DNA from: Candidatus Roizmanbacteria bacterium RIFOXYC1_FULL_41_16
GTDB lineage: Bacteria; Patescibacteriota; Microgenomatia; UBA1406
Direction: 5' to 3'
DNA length: 40,139 nt
Assembly: GCA_001788295.1 (NCBI GenBank)
Contig: MGBO01000009.1
Location: forward strand, 1 to 40,139
Shown here: positions 1 to 9,942 of the stretch, one piece after another
How the letters are laid out: each line of letters starts with the position of its first letter
How positions within the stretch are numbered: the stretch's first letter is position 1
Notes under the pieces: generated by a model
What the model was told of the DNA's origin: nothing
What the model saw: the letters and a program-made list of their open reading frames with translations, nothing else
Database searches by the model: none
Made by a program: the position numbers and the translations under genes

Positions 1-13
1 TTATAAAAATAAC

Positions 14-214
14 GTGAACACGGCCAAGGTTAAAAAAACCAACGTGCTTCGCCCACTACTTTTGGTAGCCCTTCTCCCTTTCTTGCCTCTGGCTTTTTTG
101 CTAGACTTAATTTTGTTTTTTGTTATCAGCTACGAAGGTTGTTTGAATTGTGGATTTAATGATGTTATTAAAAAGGGTGTTTTTTGCCGGTTAGTAATAA
201 AAACAATTAAATGA
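14..214 (+). CDS. small hydrophobic membrane protein
   Basis: 66-aa ORF with a long hydrophobic stretch (LLLVALLPFLPLAFLLDLILFFVI), overlapping the start of the next ORF by 4 bp. Confidence 0.5.
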   Translation: MNTAKVKKTNVLRPLLLVALLPFLPLAFLLDLILFFVISYEGCLNCGFNDVIKKGVFCRLVIKTIK

Positions 215-3200
215 ACAATACTGAACAACATAATCAAGCCAATCGTGAGCCGCCGGCGCTTAAGAAATCTTTGTTTGAGGCGGTTAAGGATTTTTTTAGA
301 AACGTTAATCCGGCTCAAGCTGATGCTGCCGAGGAGTATTTAAACAAAACTCCGGAGAAAATTGATCCGGCCAGACCGATTGAAACTCAGCAAAAACTTA
401 GACAGCAAACGCAAAAAACTCGTCTTGACGACCTTAAACAAACAATAGAAATTGCCAATGTTTCTTTTCAGGGAAACGCAACAGAATTAGTGGTGGAGCA
501 AGCCAGAGAAGTAGCTGCTGAAGTCGCTAACAAAACCAACATAATGGGTTTTCAGATCGAGTTTTACAAAAAAATGGCCGCTTTGAGTGTTGACGATCAA
601 TATGCCTTACCTTATGCCCGTTATATTGCTCAGTCTTTAGAAACCGTGTCTTTGGCTGATACCCTGAGTTCGGCCAAACAAAAAGCACAACTCGCACTCG
701 AAATCTTTGTTGCCGAAACCGGCGAGACCAATGCCGCAATACCAACTCTTAAAAAAATCATTAGCTCAATTCTTAACAGCCATCATGAATCTGACGTTAA
801 TGATTACTTCAAAGGAGCCGAATTTAAAGGCTTATGTCAGAACTATGGTTTGAGCCAGGAGCAGGTTGATAACTTAGTAGTCAAAAGTATAGAAAAAGAA
901 GAGTCGCTTGCTATTGATGTTGAACCGGAAATGAATCTTGAAGCAGTCAAAAATAACCTTCTCAATGCTTACGACAACATTAAGGACCGCGTTACTTTGG
1001 ATCTTGAACTGTTGTCGATGTCATCTGAAAAAGTTTTGATTCTATTAAGGACTATTGATCAGGATAAGGCAGAAGGCCACAATATTTTTCAGGATAAAGA
1101 GAGACTGAACGTTCTTAATGAATCTGACCAAAAAAACCGATTGCTTAAAGACTCAGTTGTTAATAAATGGATTGATGACTATATTGCTAAATATGGTTTA
1201 AGCGGAACTAAAGCCGAGAATTTGAAAACACAGGTAATGGATTATTATCTGCGTTTTCGTAATCGGGTGTATTTGGAAAAAATGCGTAATTATTCCAAGT
1301 CAAGAGAGGTTTACGGATATCCCAGAGACCCATATATGCGTTGGGTAGATTTACTTAACGATAATATTATTGCCGCTGACTTAATGCTTTCTTCGTATGA
1401 CTCCTTTCTTTACAGCGAGTATTTTAAGGGCCAGACAGCAGCTGCCATTGTCAAGGAAAATCAGATTGAACAGGCCGTTAAAGCTGCCAAGGCCGAAGAT
1501 CGGTTTGCCATCTCCGACCATATGATTTACGGCGACATTATGCGTGATTTAAAACAGGGCTATTTGGCTGAAATGAGTTTGGAGGGAGATCCTAATTACG
1601 TCAATATGAAACAAAGGATCAGCGGAGCCATTGCTAAGATGAAAATGGAGCCGGAAATAAAAGAGCCAGTTACTTTTGGCAGTGTTTATACTCGAAAACG
1701 AACTGCTAGCGGCAGAAAAAGTAAGCCGGAGATTAGCAAAAAAGGCATGGATATTATTTTTGTTTATAGCCGATTTTTTGAAGACGTGGCCGAAGGGGGA
1801 GAGTTTACTGAAGAAGGCTATCTTGCCGACGACACATTGGCCCACATGACCGCAGTTTATCCCAAGGCCATGGATGAATTAAAACAGGCTTATCAAACAT
1901 TAGCAGAAATTGTCAAAATTGCCGAAAGCAAAGGTGACGCCGAAGGTTTGAGTGAGGCGGCTGGAAAAGTAACGAGTGCTCTTGTTGACTCGGTGGTAGA
2001 GGAAGCACCGATTGCGTTGGTGGCGATGCAGTCTTATTTGCGCTTGATTCGTCAGAAACTAGCGGCTAACGGTGGCATTATTACTCCGGATATGTTTGGT
2101 AGCACTTCATATGTAAAGGGTGAGTTTTCCAAGTTACTGGAGATGGATGTGAAAAATCCCCATCAGATTACCGACTTTGAAAAAGATGTTTATTTAAAAA
2201 TGGGTATGGGTTTGGCTTTTGCCAGCGGCGAAATGCAGGCAACTCTGGCCAATGCCCGACCGCCGATGAGCTTAAGCATTAATGAGTTGCCTAAAGAAAT
2301 CGCCGATAAAATCAAAGATGGAAAACCCTTAACAATTAAGGAAATGAAGGCTTTGGAGGGCAACTTCGGCCCGAATTTTCGTGACTTTAATTTTCGTGGT
2401 TTATTGATGAACATCAATCCACTTTTGTGGTTGCATACTTGGATTAAATTTAACGACTATGGTGTTTTTAATCTTAGCTACACTCCTTACAAAACCGGCG
2501 AAAGTGCAATTGATGCGGTGACCAATTATGACTTGAGTCAGCAGATAATGTTTTCTACTTTTTTGGGTCTAAGCGAAGAGGCAGTGGAGTATTTCGACGG
2601 TACTTATAAGATTCCGGCTCTTGAGCTGGCCCGTATGAATCAAAAAATGAGTATAGAAAAGCGTGGTGGCGTTCGTGAAAAAGTGAAGCAATTATTAAAA
2701 ACGGACTTTGAAGTTACCCAAGAGCTAGGAAAATTACAGCAGGTTGACGGAAATAAAAGTTTTGAGAAGCTGATGCAAGTTAGTCCACTCTTGGCTTACA
2801 GTCTTTTAACTGATAAGGATATCGCCGATCACGTTCGGGTGCACTGGCAAGTTAACGGTGAAAGTGTGGAAACCAGCAAATTATCAACCGAGTTTAAAGA
2901 GAAGAAAATTAAAGAACTTTTGGACTATATGCATCTTTACTACCCTACTTTCTTTACCAGTATTGAGCAGCCGATGTTTTTCCGGCGCAAAGAATTAAGT
3001 TTTTCCCAGAAGATTAAGGAACGGATCCTTGCAGAAATGCGAGAATCAAACAACAACACTGGTTATTGGTTGTTACTCAATCAGCGAGAAATCAACCAAA
3101 CAGTTACTCATTCGGCCGATATCCATCCTTTGGGTGACAAGTATATGCATGAGAATATTATTGGAACCAAAAGAGTGAATGAGCGAATGACGTTAATGAT

Positions 3201-4434
3201 GATGCAACTGCAAACTTATCTTCAAGAAAAGGGCGATCGATCACTGTCAGAGCGCAAGAATCTTAGAGATTTCGTCCAGGCGACTAATCCTGCCGAATAT
3301 GACCAAGGATTGTCTAAGTCCCTTGATAAAGCAGTTGACGGCATCATTAATCTTTACAATCTTCAGCCAAAAAACAAAACCGAGATCAGACAAATGTTTA
3401 TCAAATATGCCAAGGATATTTATTATGGTGAAAAAGGTGAAAGTCAGGAAAATAATAAAAGTCTTTTTGCCAGAGGCAAATATCTGGGTAATACCAAATT
3501 GAATTCGGCTGAGGCAGCTAAAATCAAAAAGACAGGCAAAGGCATGTCTATTCCTGATGACGTTATTAATAAATACGGCTCGAATCTTAAAGATTATTAC
3601 GCCCGCCTAATTAATAGCGGTATCATTATCGAACCTTTTGACTGGGCTTATTTTGATAAAACACAATTAAACTATCAGGCCACTGGCTTAAAAATGACTG
3701 GTCGACAGATTGGTGACTATAGCCATGGTTATATGGCTTATAGCGCCAAATATATGGATGCGGTGACTGCGCTTCAGGATGCGATCAGCCAACCCAAAGA
3801 GTCCAAAAAGATTCTTCAGGCCGCTATTGATAAATTTGAAGGCTCGATTAATGCCATTTCTACTGCTTACTCTGGAGAGGCCGCTGGTGAAGCCGGGTGG
3901 TTGGCGAATGCTTTTATAAATTATCCATTTATTCCATCCCGCCTAAAAGATATTCCAATTGCCGGTAAGCTGCCGGTGTTGCATTCCTGGGCCACTCTCT
4001 TTAATCATGATGACCGCCTTCATTTGAATGCGTTTGATGCCAAAGCCCGTAAAGAGATGCTAGATCATGTTTTGAAAAAGCCCTGGAGTAAAGCATTTCT
4101 TCATCACCTTCAAGATAATAAAAAAATGACTGGGTTGAAAAAAAGTCTGGATATTGGCCAGGGTAAAGATGGTAAGCCATTGCTGTCAATCCCTTTGCCT
4201 AAATTCTTACAGGGATTGGTAGGTCGTCAGTTTGACGAAGTCTATAAAAAAGGCAAAGACGACTTCTCTATTAAATCTATGAAGTCTTTTCTGAAAGTTG
4301 AAGACTGGTGGGTGGGCGGCAAAGAAAATTTTGGCTTGGGTTACAACACTCTGATGACTATTTTTGTAATTGGTTTCTTACTAATGATGTTTCAGGCTAT
4401 TAAAGAAGGAATGAAAGAAGTCGAAATCAAATAG
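211..4434 (+). CDS. large uncharacterised protein with C-terminal transmembrane anchor, next to T4SS-like genes
   Basis: 1407-aa ORF; mostly soluble/helical, with one hydrophobic segment near the C-terminus (LMTIFVIGFLLMMFQAI). Confidence 0.85.
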   Translation: MNNTEQHNQANREPPALKKSLFEAVKDFFRNVNPAQADAAEEYLNKTPEKIDPARPIETQQKLRQQTQKTRLDDLKQTIEIANVSFQGNATELVVEQAREVAAEVANKTNIMGFQIEFYKKMAALSVDDQYALPYARYIAQSLETVSLADTLSSAKQKAQLALEIFVAETGETNAAIPTLKKIISSILNSHHESDVNDYFKGAEFKGLCQNYGLSQEQVDNLVVKSIEKEESLAIDVEPEMNLEAVKNNLLNAYDNIKDRVTLDLELLSMSSEKVLILLRTIDQDKAEGHNIFQDKERLNVLNESDQKNRLLKDSVVNKWIDDYIAKYGLSGTKAENLKTQVMDYYLRFRNRVYLEKMRNYSKSREVYGYPRDPYMRWVDLLNDNIIAADLMLSSYDSFLYSEYFKGQTAAAIVKENQIEQAVKAAKAEDRFAISDHMIYGDIMRDLKQGYLAEMSLEGDPNYVNMKQRISGAIAKMKMEPEIKEPVTFGSVYTRKRTASGRKSKPEISKKGMDIIFVYSRFFEDVAEGGEFTEEGYLADDTLAHMTAVYPKAMDELKQAYQTLAEIVKIAESKGDAEGLSEAAGKVTSALVDSVVEEAPIALVAMQSYLRLIRQKLAANGGIITPDMFGSTSYVKGEFSKLLEMDVKNPHQITDFEKDVYLKMGMGLAFASGEMQATLANARPPMSLSINELPKEIADKIKDGKPLTIKEMKALEGNFGPNFRDFNFRGLLMNINPLLWLHTWIKFNDYGVFNLSYTPYKTGESAIDAVTNYDLSQQIMFSTFLGLSEEAVEYFDGTYKIPALELARMNQKMSIEKRGGVREKVKQLLKTDFEVTQELGKLQQVDGNKSFEKLMQVSPLLAYSLLTDKDIADHVRVHWQVNGESVETSKLSTEFKEKKIKELLDYMHLYYPTFFTSIEQPMFFRRKELSFSQKIKERILAEMRESNNNTGYWLLLNQREINQTVTHSADIHPLGDKYMHENIIGTKRVNERMTLMMMQLQTYLQEKGDRSLSERKNLRDFVQATNPAEYDQGLSKSLDKAVDGIINLYNLQPKNKTEIRQMFIKYAKDIYYGEKGESQENNKSLFARGKYLGNTKLNSAEAAKIKKTGKGMSIPDDVINKYGSNLKDYYARLINSGIIIEPFDWAYFDKTQLNYQATGLKMTGRQIGDYSHGYMAYSAKYMDAVTALQDAISQPKESKKILQAAIDKFEGSINAISTAYSGEAAGEAGWLANAFINYPFIPSRLKDIPIAGKLPVLHSWATLFNHDDRLHLNAFDAKARKEMLDHVLKKPWSKAFLHHLQDNKKMTGLKKSLDIGQGKDGKPLLSIPLPKFLQGLVGRQFDEVYKKGKDDFSIKSMKSFLKVEDWWVGGKENFGLGYNTLMTIFVIGFLLMMFQAIKEGMKEVEIK

Positions 4435-4438
4435 GGTT

Positions 4439-5983
4439 TTATGAACTTTGCTGCGGTGGTCCGAAATTCCCTTTAAGTACATTTTTTAGAGTAGGTAAAG
4501 CCAGAGAAGCAGTATGGAATTGTCCGGCTAGACCCAATCCTTGACCCACACTACCAGTAATTGGACCAAAAATCATGCCGGGTCCAACTTGGAACATGGA
4601 TTTGACTCCCAAGCCTTGTTTAACCATGGCGACGACTTGTGGAATCAATAAAACAATACCCAAAGAAATTAAACCAATCGCGGCCTGAGAGGCGCCCATA
4701 CCTTGAAGAATAAAAGGCGGGGTCCAAAAGGGCTCTTTTTCCAAAAGTGAGGCAATTGCCCAAGCCAAATAAAGCATATTGGCGGTAACCACAAATGACA
4801 TCATATTAGCCACAATTCCTTTCCACCAGTTGCTAAAGGTGTTGCGGCCGGGAATGGCGTTGAACAATAAATAAATCGGCCCCAGAATAATACTAATCAG
4901 AATTTGAATATAAGCCGACAATAACATAAAAAATATTTTAAATACCGAGAACAGCAAGACAATAAAAATCAGTAAAATTAAAATTGGACTAGCGACTGTT
5001 AATAAACCAACTCCGGCATCATTTGAATTAACGCCGGAAACAATTCCTGAAATCGCCATTAAAATCGCTGCTACCCAGCCGATTGGTGTAATCGAAATTA
5101 CCGGCAAAAAAGCCAACAAACCAATGCCGCCGACGTCAGCCGCCGCGCTTCCTAACCCGCCGATTTTGGCAAATTCGGAAACTGGAGCCATAGTTTTGCT
5201 AAACAGGGTTCCAAAGCCGCCGGTACTGTAATCTTGAATTGCCTGCCGGATATTAGGGTCGCCTACAGCATTACCGATTACGCCAATACCAGCAGCAATT
5301 AAGACATACATAAAGTCAATAATTAGAGAGGCAATGGGAAAAGATAGCCAGATCAAAATAATTGATACGACCACTCTGGGAATGGTGTTTTCCACATTAG
5401 CCACAGTCTGTGGATTGACTTTGGCTCGGAACATAATCATTAAGCCAATCATTAACATAATAATGGCCAAAAGAACAAAAGCAATATCTCGAAAAGCTTG
5501 CCAAATCGGCAGTATAGGCAAAAGACGGGAAAAAGTTACTCCCTGAGCATAGGTTTTGGGAACTATTCCAGCTTTTTCGCCCATCCAGGCTAAATATTCT
5601 GTAGTTGAAGCTGGCGGTTGTGAATAAAGAAATGCCATTGCTTGGCTTGTTTGGCCTAGTACACTGCGCTGGATATACATTCCTTGCTCAGCAGAATCGT
5701 CAGCACCGCAGATTAAACCACCTAAAGTACAAGTTGCTGCTCCAGCCAAGGCATTAAGCTGGAAGTTCATCATATTATCGGCGCAGATCCCGCCTTTACA
5801 AGCAGCCTTGGATTCATTAAGGTCAGCCGCACTGGGGAGATCATAGCGTTTTTCCAGCTGAATAGTTTGGGTTTCAGCTATTACCGGAGAACCTAAGAAT
5901 AATAGACAAGAAACAGCCAAAATCAATATCACCAATAACCTCTTCATCCTTTTTATTGTGGCAGTTTTCTCGCCCTTTGTCAA
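4439..5983 (-). CDS. polytopic membrane protein, VirB6/TrbL-like T4SS component
   Basis: 514-aa ORF; signal peptide (likely start at internal Met, about 5947) and several TM helices; adjacent to PrgI-like and VirB4-like genes. Confidence 0.7.
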   Translation of the reverse strand: MTKGEKTATIKRMKRLLVILILAVSCLLFLGSPVIAETQTIQLEKRYDLPSAADLNESKAACKGGICADNMMNFQLNALAGAATCTLGGLICGADDSAEQGMYIQRSVLGQTSQAMAFLYSQPPASTTEYLAWMGEKAGIVPKTYAQGVTFSRLLPILPIWQAFRDIAFVLLAIIMLMIGLMIMFRAKVNPQTVANVENTIPRVVVSIILIWLSFPIASLIIDFMYVLIAAGIGVIGNAVGDPNIRQAIQDYSTGGFGTLFSKTMAPVSEFAKIGGLGSAAADVGGIGLLAFLPVISITPIGWVAAILMAISGIVSGVNSNDAGVGLLTVASPILILLIFIVLLFSVFKIFFMLLSAYIQILISIILGPIYLLFNAIPGRNTFSNWWKGIVANMMSFVVTANMLYLAWAIASLLEKEPFWTPPFILQGMGASQAAIGLISLGIVLLIPQVVAMVKQGLGVKSMFQVGPGMIFGPITGSVGQGLGLAGQFHTASLALPTLKNVLKGNFGPPQQSS

Positions 5984-6004
5984 ACATTCTGCTATTATTT
6001 AAGT

Positions 6005-6853
6005 ATGCAGGAGCATCCGATACCAAGACAAATTACTACCTTTGAATTTAAATTAATTGGTGAACTAACGATCAAGCAATTTGGTTTCCTAGCTTTTGGG
6101 GTCGCCTTGGCCGCGTTGTTGTTTTTTTTGGCTCCCAAAATCTTCTTTCTCAATTTTATCCTGGCGGCGGTTCCGGCAGTTTTAGGAATTGGCTTTGCTT
6201 TTGTTCCGGTGAATGATCGGCCGATGGATGTTTGGTTGCGAAATTTGTTCCGGCGCCTGTCTTCACCGACACAATATTTCTATCGCAAGCACAATCCCCC
6301 ACCCAAAATTCTTTTGGGTTTGCAATTACCACCACGCGAAGTTTTGTTACAGCATATCAAGGCTCAACAATCGCTAAACGAATATTTACAAAAAAAACCA
6401 AAAACTGGGGCAGCTGACAATATGAATCAGATTGGTCAAAATTTGGCTAAAAAGCAGCAGGATTTGCAAGCTCTAATGGCCAATAGAACGGGTTCAGTTG
6501 CGGTGCCGGTGTCAGTGCCAGAAATAACAGTGGCTACAGAATCTAACCCAGTTAATGATCACACTCCAATTCAGGTGAACCAAATTCAGCAGACAGAACC
6601 ACTGACTAATTTAAGCGGAGTGGTATTGACCCCCAACGGCATCCCTTTGGCCAATCAGATGGTGTATCTTAAACAGGGAGCGGAAACAGTTCGGCTTTTT
6701 AAAACTAACGCCCAGGGTCAATTTCAGAATAATTTGCCTTTGTCGCAGGGCGAATATTTTTTGGAGATACAAGACCCTCAAAAAAAGCATGACTTTGCTA
6801 GAATGAAGGTGAATAGCCAAACCGGCAATTTACAAATCTTTGCTCAGAAATGA
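6005..6853 (+). CDS. PrgI-like membrane protein with C-terminal carboxypeptidase-regulatory-like (Ig-like) domain
   Basis: N-terminal two-TM PrgI-like segment (IPRQITTFEFKLIGELTIKQFGFLAFGVALAALLFF); C-terminal LSGVVLTPNGIPLANQMVYLKQG...TNAQGQFQ typical of CarboxypepD_reg-like folds. Confidence 0.65.
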   Translation: MQEHPIPRQITTFEFKLIGELTIKQFGFLAFGVALAALLFFLAPKIFFLNFILAAVPAVLGIGFAFVPVNDRPMDVWLRNLFRRLSSPTQYFYRKHNPPPKILLGLQLPPREVLLQHIKAQQSLNEYLQKKPKTGAADNMNQIGQNLAKKQQDLQALMANRTGSVAVPVSVPEITVATESNPVNDHTPIQVNQIQQTEPLTNLSGVVLTPNGIPLANQMVYLKQGAETVRLFKTNAQGQFQNNLPLSQGEYFLEIQDPQKKHDFARMKVNSQTGNLQIFAQK

Positions 6854-7503
6854 ACAAAAAACCAACCGCACCAATCAAATCGACGACTCAAGAATTTATT
6901 GAGATTCGCAAAATTCAAGACGATATTGTTTTGCTTAAAGACGGTTCCTGTTGTTTGGTGATTGAAACCTCGGCGATTAATTTTTCTTTATTGTCTGAGG
7001 AAGAACAAAATTCTTTGGTTTACGCTTTTGGCTCGCTTCTCAATTCGCTTTCTTTTGCGATTCAGATCGCCATTATTTCTTCCAAAATGAACATTTCTGA
7101 CTATTTGGAATATTTGGAAAAATCGTTGCAAAAACAAAATCAGCCGGAAATTAAAGACTGGCTAATTAAATACATTGAATTTATCAAAAGCATTGTTACT
7201 CAAAACTCGGTTCTTAAAAAACGATTTTTTCTCATCATTCCCTTTTCTACTCTGGAAATGGGAATCAAGGGCAGTGCGCCAAGCTCATTCTCGACCGATT
7301 ACTTGTTACAACGGGCCAAAACCGCTCTTTATCCCAAAAAGGACCACATTTTACGATTACTGGCACGGGTGGGCTTGCGGAGCCAAGTATTAGTGAAAAC
7401 CGAATTAGTTAACTTCTACTATAATCTTTACAATCCGTCAGCAACCGGCGTGGACATGATTGATGGTGATATGTTTGAAAGTTATTTAGTTCACGGACAA
7501 TAA
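6850..7503 (+). CDS. TraC/VirB4 N-terminal-like protein
   Basis: 217-aa ORF overlapping the upstream gene by 4 bp and the VirB4 ATPase start by 1 bp (TAATG); IRKIQDDIVLLKDGSCCLVIETSAINFSLLSEEEQ. Confidence 0.6.
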   Translation: MNKKPTAPIKSTTQEFIEIRKIQDDIVLLKDGSCCLVIETSAINFSLLSEEEQNSLVYAFGSLLNSLSFAIQIAIISSKMNISDYLEYLEKSLQKQNQPEIKDWLIKYIEFIKSIVTQNSVLKKRFFLIIPFSTLEMGIKGSAPSSFSTDYLLQRAKTALYPKKDHILRLLARVGLRSQVLVKTELVNFYYNLYNPSATGVDMIDGDMFESYLVHGQ

Positions 7504-9359
7504 TGAATTTATTTAATATTAAAAAACCAATAACGACTCCAGACCAAGCGGCCTCGGTGCCAACAAATGTGGCGACGCCAGTCCAGGCAGCGGTTTCTGG
7601 TCCGACATCGGCTTCGACGGTTGTTCCTCGGGCGGCTATTCCCAATAAAGCGGTAACTACGGATAAAGTGGCTAAAAAATTTGCTCTAGGTTTGACTAGT
7701 ATCGCTGATATTATTGCTCCTTCTTATGTCGAAGTCGATTTTTCTAGTTTGAAAATTAACGAGCAATACTACACTACCCTTTTTGTGGTGGGCTACCCTC
7801 GTTATGTTGGTCCAAATTGGCTTAATCCTTTAATTACTTTTGATAATGCTTTATTGGTTTCAATGTTTATTTACCCGACTCAGTCCAAAGTAGTTTTGGA
7901 CGATCTCAAGCGTAAAATTGCCGAAATGGAAGCCACCCTGGAAAGCGAAATTCGCAAAGGACGGGTGGTTGATCCGTCAGTACAGGTTTCCTTAGACGAT
8001 GCCTTGACGTTGCAGGCCGAAATTGCCAAAGGCGCAGAACGTTTTTTCCAATATGCCCTTTACATTACCGTTCCGGCAAATTCCAAAGACGAATTGGAAC
8101 GTTTGGTTAAGGAAGTAGAAGGTTCGCTTTCCTCACTGTTGATTATTTCTAAACGGGCTGTTTTGGAGGCTGAAGAAGGGTTTAAATCAACCTTGCCGTT
8201 GTTTATGGACAAACTCAATGTTTGGCGTAATATGGACACGACTTCTTTGGCAATGACATTTCCCTTTATTACCTCTTCTCTGACTCAGTCTGAGGGAATT
8301 CTTTACGGCATTAATCAGTCTGATTCTAGCTTGGTTATTTTTGACCGCTTTTCTTTGGAAAACGCTAATATGGTGGTTTTGGGTAAGTCTGGTGGCGGTA
8401 AAAGCTTTATGATTAAGCTTGAGGTGATGCGCCAATTAATGGTAGGTGTCGATGTGATTATTCTGGATCCTGAGAACGAATATAAGGGTGTTTGCCAGAA
8501 ATTTGGTGGCGAATATGTGGAATATGCCATTAGTTCGCCTGTCCGGGTCAATCCTTTTGATTTACCGGTGAAAGAAGAGGGTGAAGATGCTTTGGCTAGC
8601 AACGTAATGTCATTGCACACTTTGATGAAGGTAATTATGGGTAATCTTAGTCCTGAGGAGGACGCTATCTTGGACAAGGCCTTGATTCTTACTTATCAAC
8701 AGAAGGGAATCACACAAGACCCTAATACCCAAACTAAAGAACCACCTTTATTGGAAGACTTATACAAAGTTCTGATTGGAATGGAGCAAGAAGCGGCCAA
8801 AAACATGTCTTTCAAATTTGAAAAGTTCATTAAAGGTTCGGCCGCTGGCATTTTTAATTCCCAAAGCAACTTTAATTTTAAAAATAAATTCACTGTTTTT
8901 GGAATCCGCGATTTAGAGGAAAATTTGCGACCAGTGGCAATGTATATTACTCTTAATTATATTTGGAACAAGGTGCGTCATGAAAAAAAGCGGCGCTTGT
9001 TGATTGTTGATGAAAGCTGGTATCTGATTAAGCAGAAAGATTCGGCCGAATATATTTTTAATTTTGCCAAACGAGCCCGTAAGTACGGCTTAGGTTTAAC
9101 CACCATTACTCAGGATGTTGAGGATTTTTTGGCTACAAACGAGGGCAAGGCCATTCTTACCAATTCTAGTTTACAGGTTATTCTCAAACAATCACCTGTT
9201 GCAGTTGAAAAACTGGCCGACATTTTCTTTTTAACTAGTGGTGAAAAACACTTTCTATTATCTTCGGGTATTGGCGAAGGTCTGTTTTTTGCCGGACCCA
9301 ATCATGTCGCGATTAAGGTTTTGGCTGCCACTCACGAAAAAGAAATTATCGAGGGCTAA
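7503..9359 (+). CDS. VirB4-like conjugation/secretion ATPase
   Basis: Walker A VVLGKSGGGKSFMIKLEVMRQL, ILDPENEYKGVCQKFGGEYV, Walker B RRLLIVDESWYLI, TITQDVEDFL. Confidence 0.9.
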   Translation: MNLFNIKKPITTPDQAASVPTNVATPVQAAVSGPTSASTVVPRAAIPNKAVTTDKVAKKFALGLTSIADIIAPSYVEVDFSSLKINEQYYTTLFVVGYPRYVGPNWLNPLITFDNALLVSMFIYPTQSKVVLDDLKRKIAEMEATLESEIRKGRVVDPSVQVSLDDALTLQAEIAKGAERFFQYALYITVPANSKDELERLVKEVEGSLSSLLIISKRAVLEAEEGFKSTLPLFMDKLNVWRNMDTTSLAMTFPFITSSLTQSEGILYGINQSDSSLVIFDRFSLENANMVVLGKSGGGKSFMIKLEVMRQLMVGVDVIILDPENEYKGVCQKFGGEYVEYAISSPVRVNPFDLPVKEEGEDALASNVMSLHTLMKVIMGNLSPEEDAILDKALILTYQQKGITQDPNTQTKEPPLLEDLYKVLIGMEQEAAKNMSFKFEKFIKGSAAGIFNSQSNFNFKNKFTVFGIRDLEENLRPVAMYITLNYIWNKVRHEKKRRLLIVDESWYLIKQKDSAEYIFNFAKRARKYGLGLTTITQDVEDFLATNEGKAILTNSSLQVILKQSPVAVEKLADIFFLTSGEKHFLLSSGIGEGLFFAGPNHVAIKVLAATHEKEIIEG

Positions 9360-9472
9360 TTCCCGCAGATTTCCCGCTTTATTTCCGCAGCATCAATCAG
9401 TATAATAGGTTTAATGAGCAAAACCAAAAGTAACTATCAATTCCCGCAGATTTCCCGCCTAATGCCCGCAAG
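9359..9472. repeat. two arrays of three 11-bp iterons (consensus attCCCGCann), 9359-9391 and 9440-9472
   Basis: attcccgcaga/tttcccgcttt/atttccgcagc and attcccgcaga/tttcccgccta/atgcccgcaag; 81 bp offset; TATAAT at 9401 between them. Confidence 0.65.
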
Positions 9473-9941
9473 AAGCATTATTAAAGCCTATTTTTATAAA
9501 ATATTACTGGTTTTATTAAGTCTTGGAGTGGTGTTTTTTATTCTTTTAAATTTGGTCGCCAGCTTAATGCAGCCGCAATATCTCAAGGCCTTGTTAAAAA
9601 GCCCTCAAGATTTTAAGGCCTTAAAAACCGTTTTGCTGCAAAATCAAAATCCGCAACTGGACAGTTACCTTAAAGATTATTTACAAAAAATAGGTGATCA
9701 GGATCAGATCAAACAAATAGAAGAGCAAAAAAGGCAGTCTACTCAAGCAATTAATAAACTTGCACAACTACTTCAAGAATATCCTCAATATCCAGATGGC
9801 CATGCTTATCTAGCCGTTCTTTACTATGAACGTCGACAGTGTGATAAGGCTTTAGAATTAATTAACCAAGCAATTCTACTTGATCTAGGAAGATCGGTTT
9901 TTAAAGACTTGAAGCAGGTTATTAATCAGTGTTTACTTTAA
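9414..9941 (+). CDS. membrane-anchored TPR-like protein
   Basis: TM segment (ILLVLLSLGVVFFILLNLV) then TPR-like HAYLAVLYYERRQCDKALELINQAILLD; an alternative start exists at 9462. Confidence 0.6.
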   Translation: MSKTKSNYQFPQISRLMPARSIIKAYFYKILLVLLSLGVVFFILLNLVASLMQPQYLKALLKSPQDFKALKTVLLQNQNPQLDSYLKDYLQKIGDQDQIKQIEEQKRQSTQAINKLAQLLQEYPQYPDGHAYLAVLYYERRQCDKALELINQAILLDLGRSVFKDLKQVINQCLL

Positions 9942-9942
9942 A

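Noticed and set aside
8315-8677. 120-aa antisense ORF in VirB4
   Set aside because: Opposite a well-supported conserved ATPase core; no recognisable protein features.
6850-9359. Possible frameshift/pseudogene splitting VirB4
   Set aside because: Both ORFs are intact with a TAATG overlap and the ATPase part is complete, consistent with a genuine two-gene arrangement.
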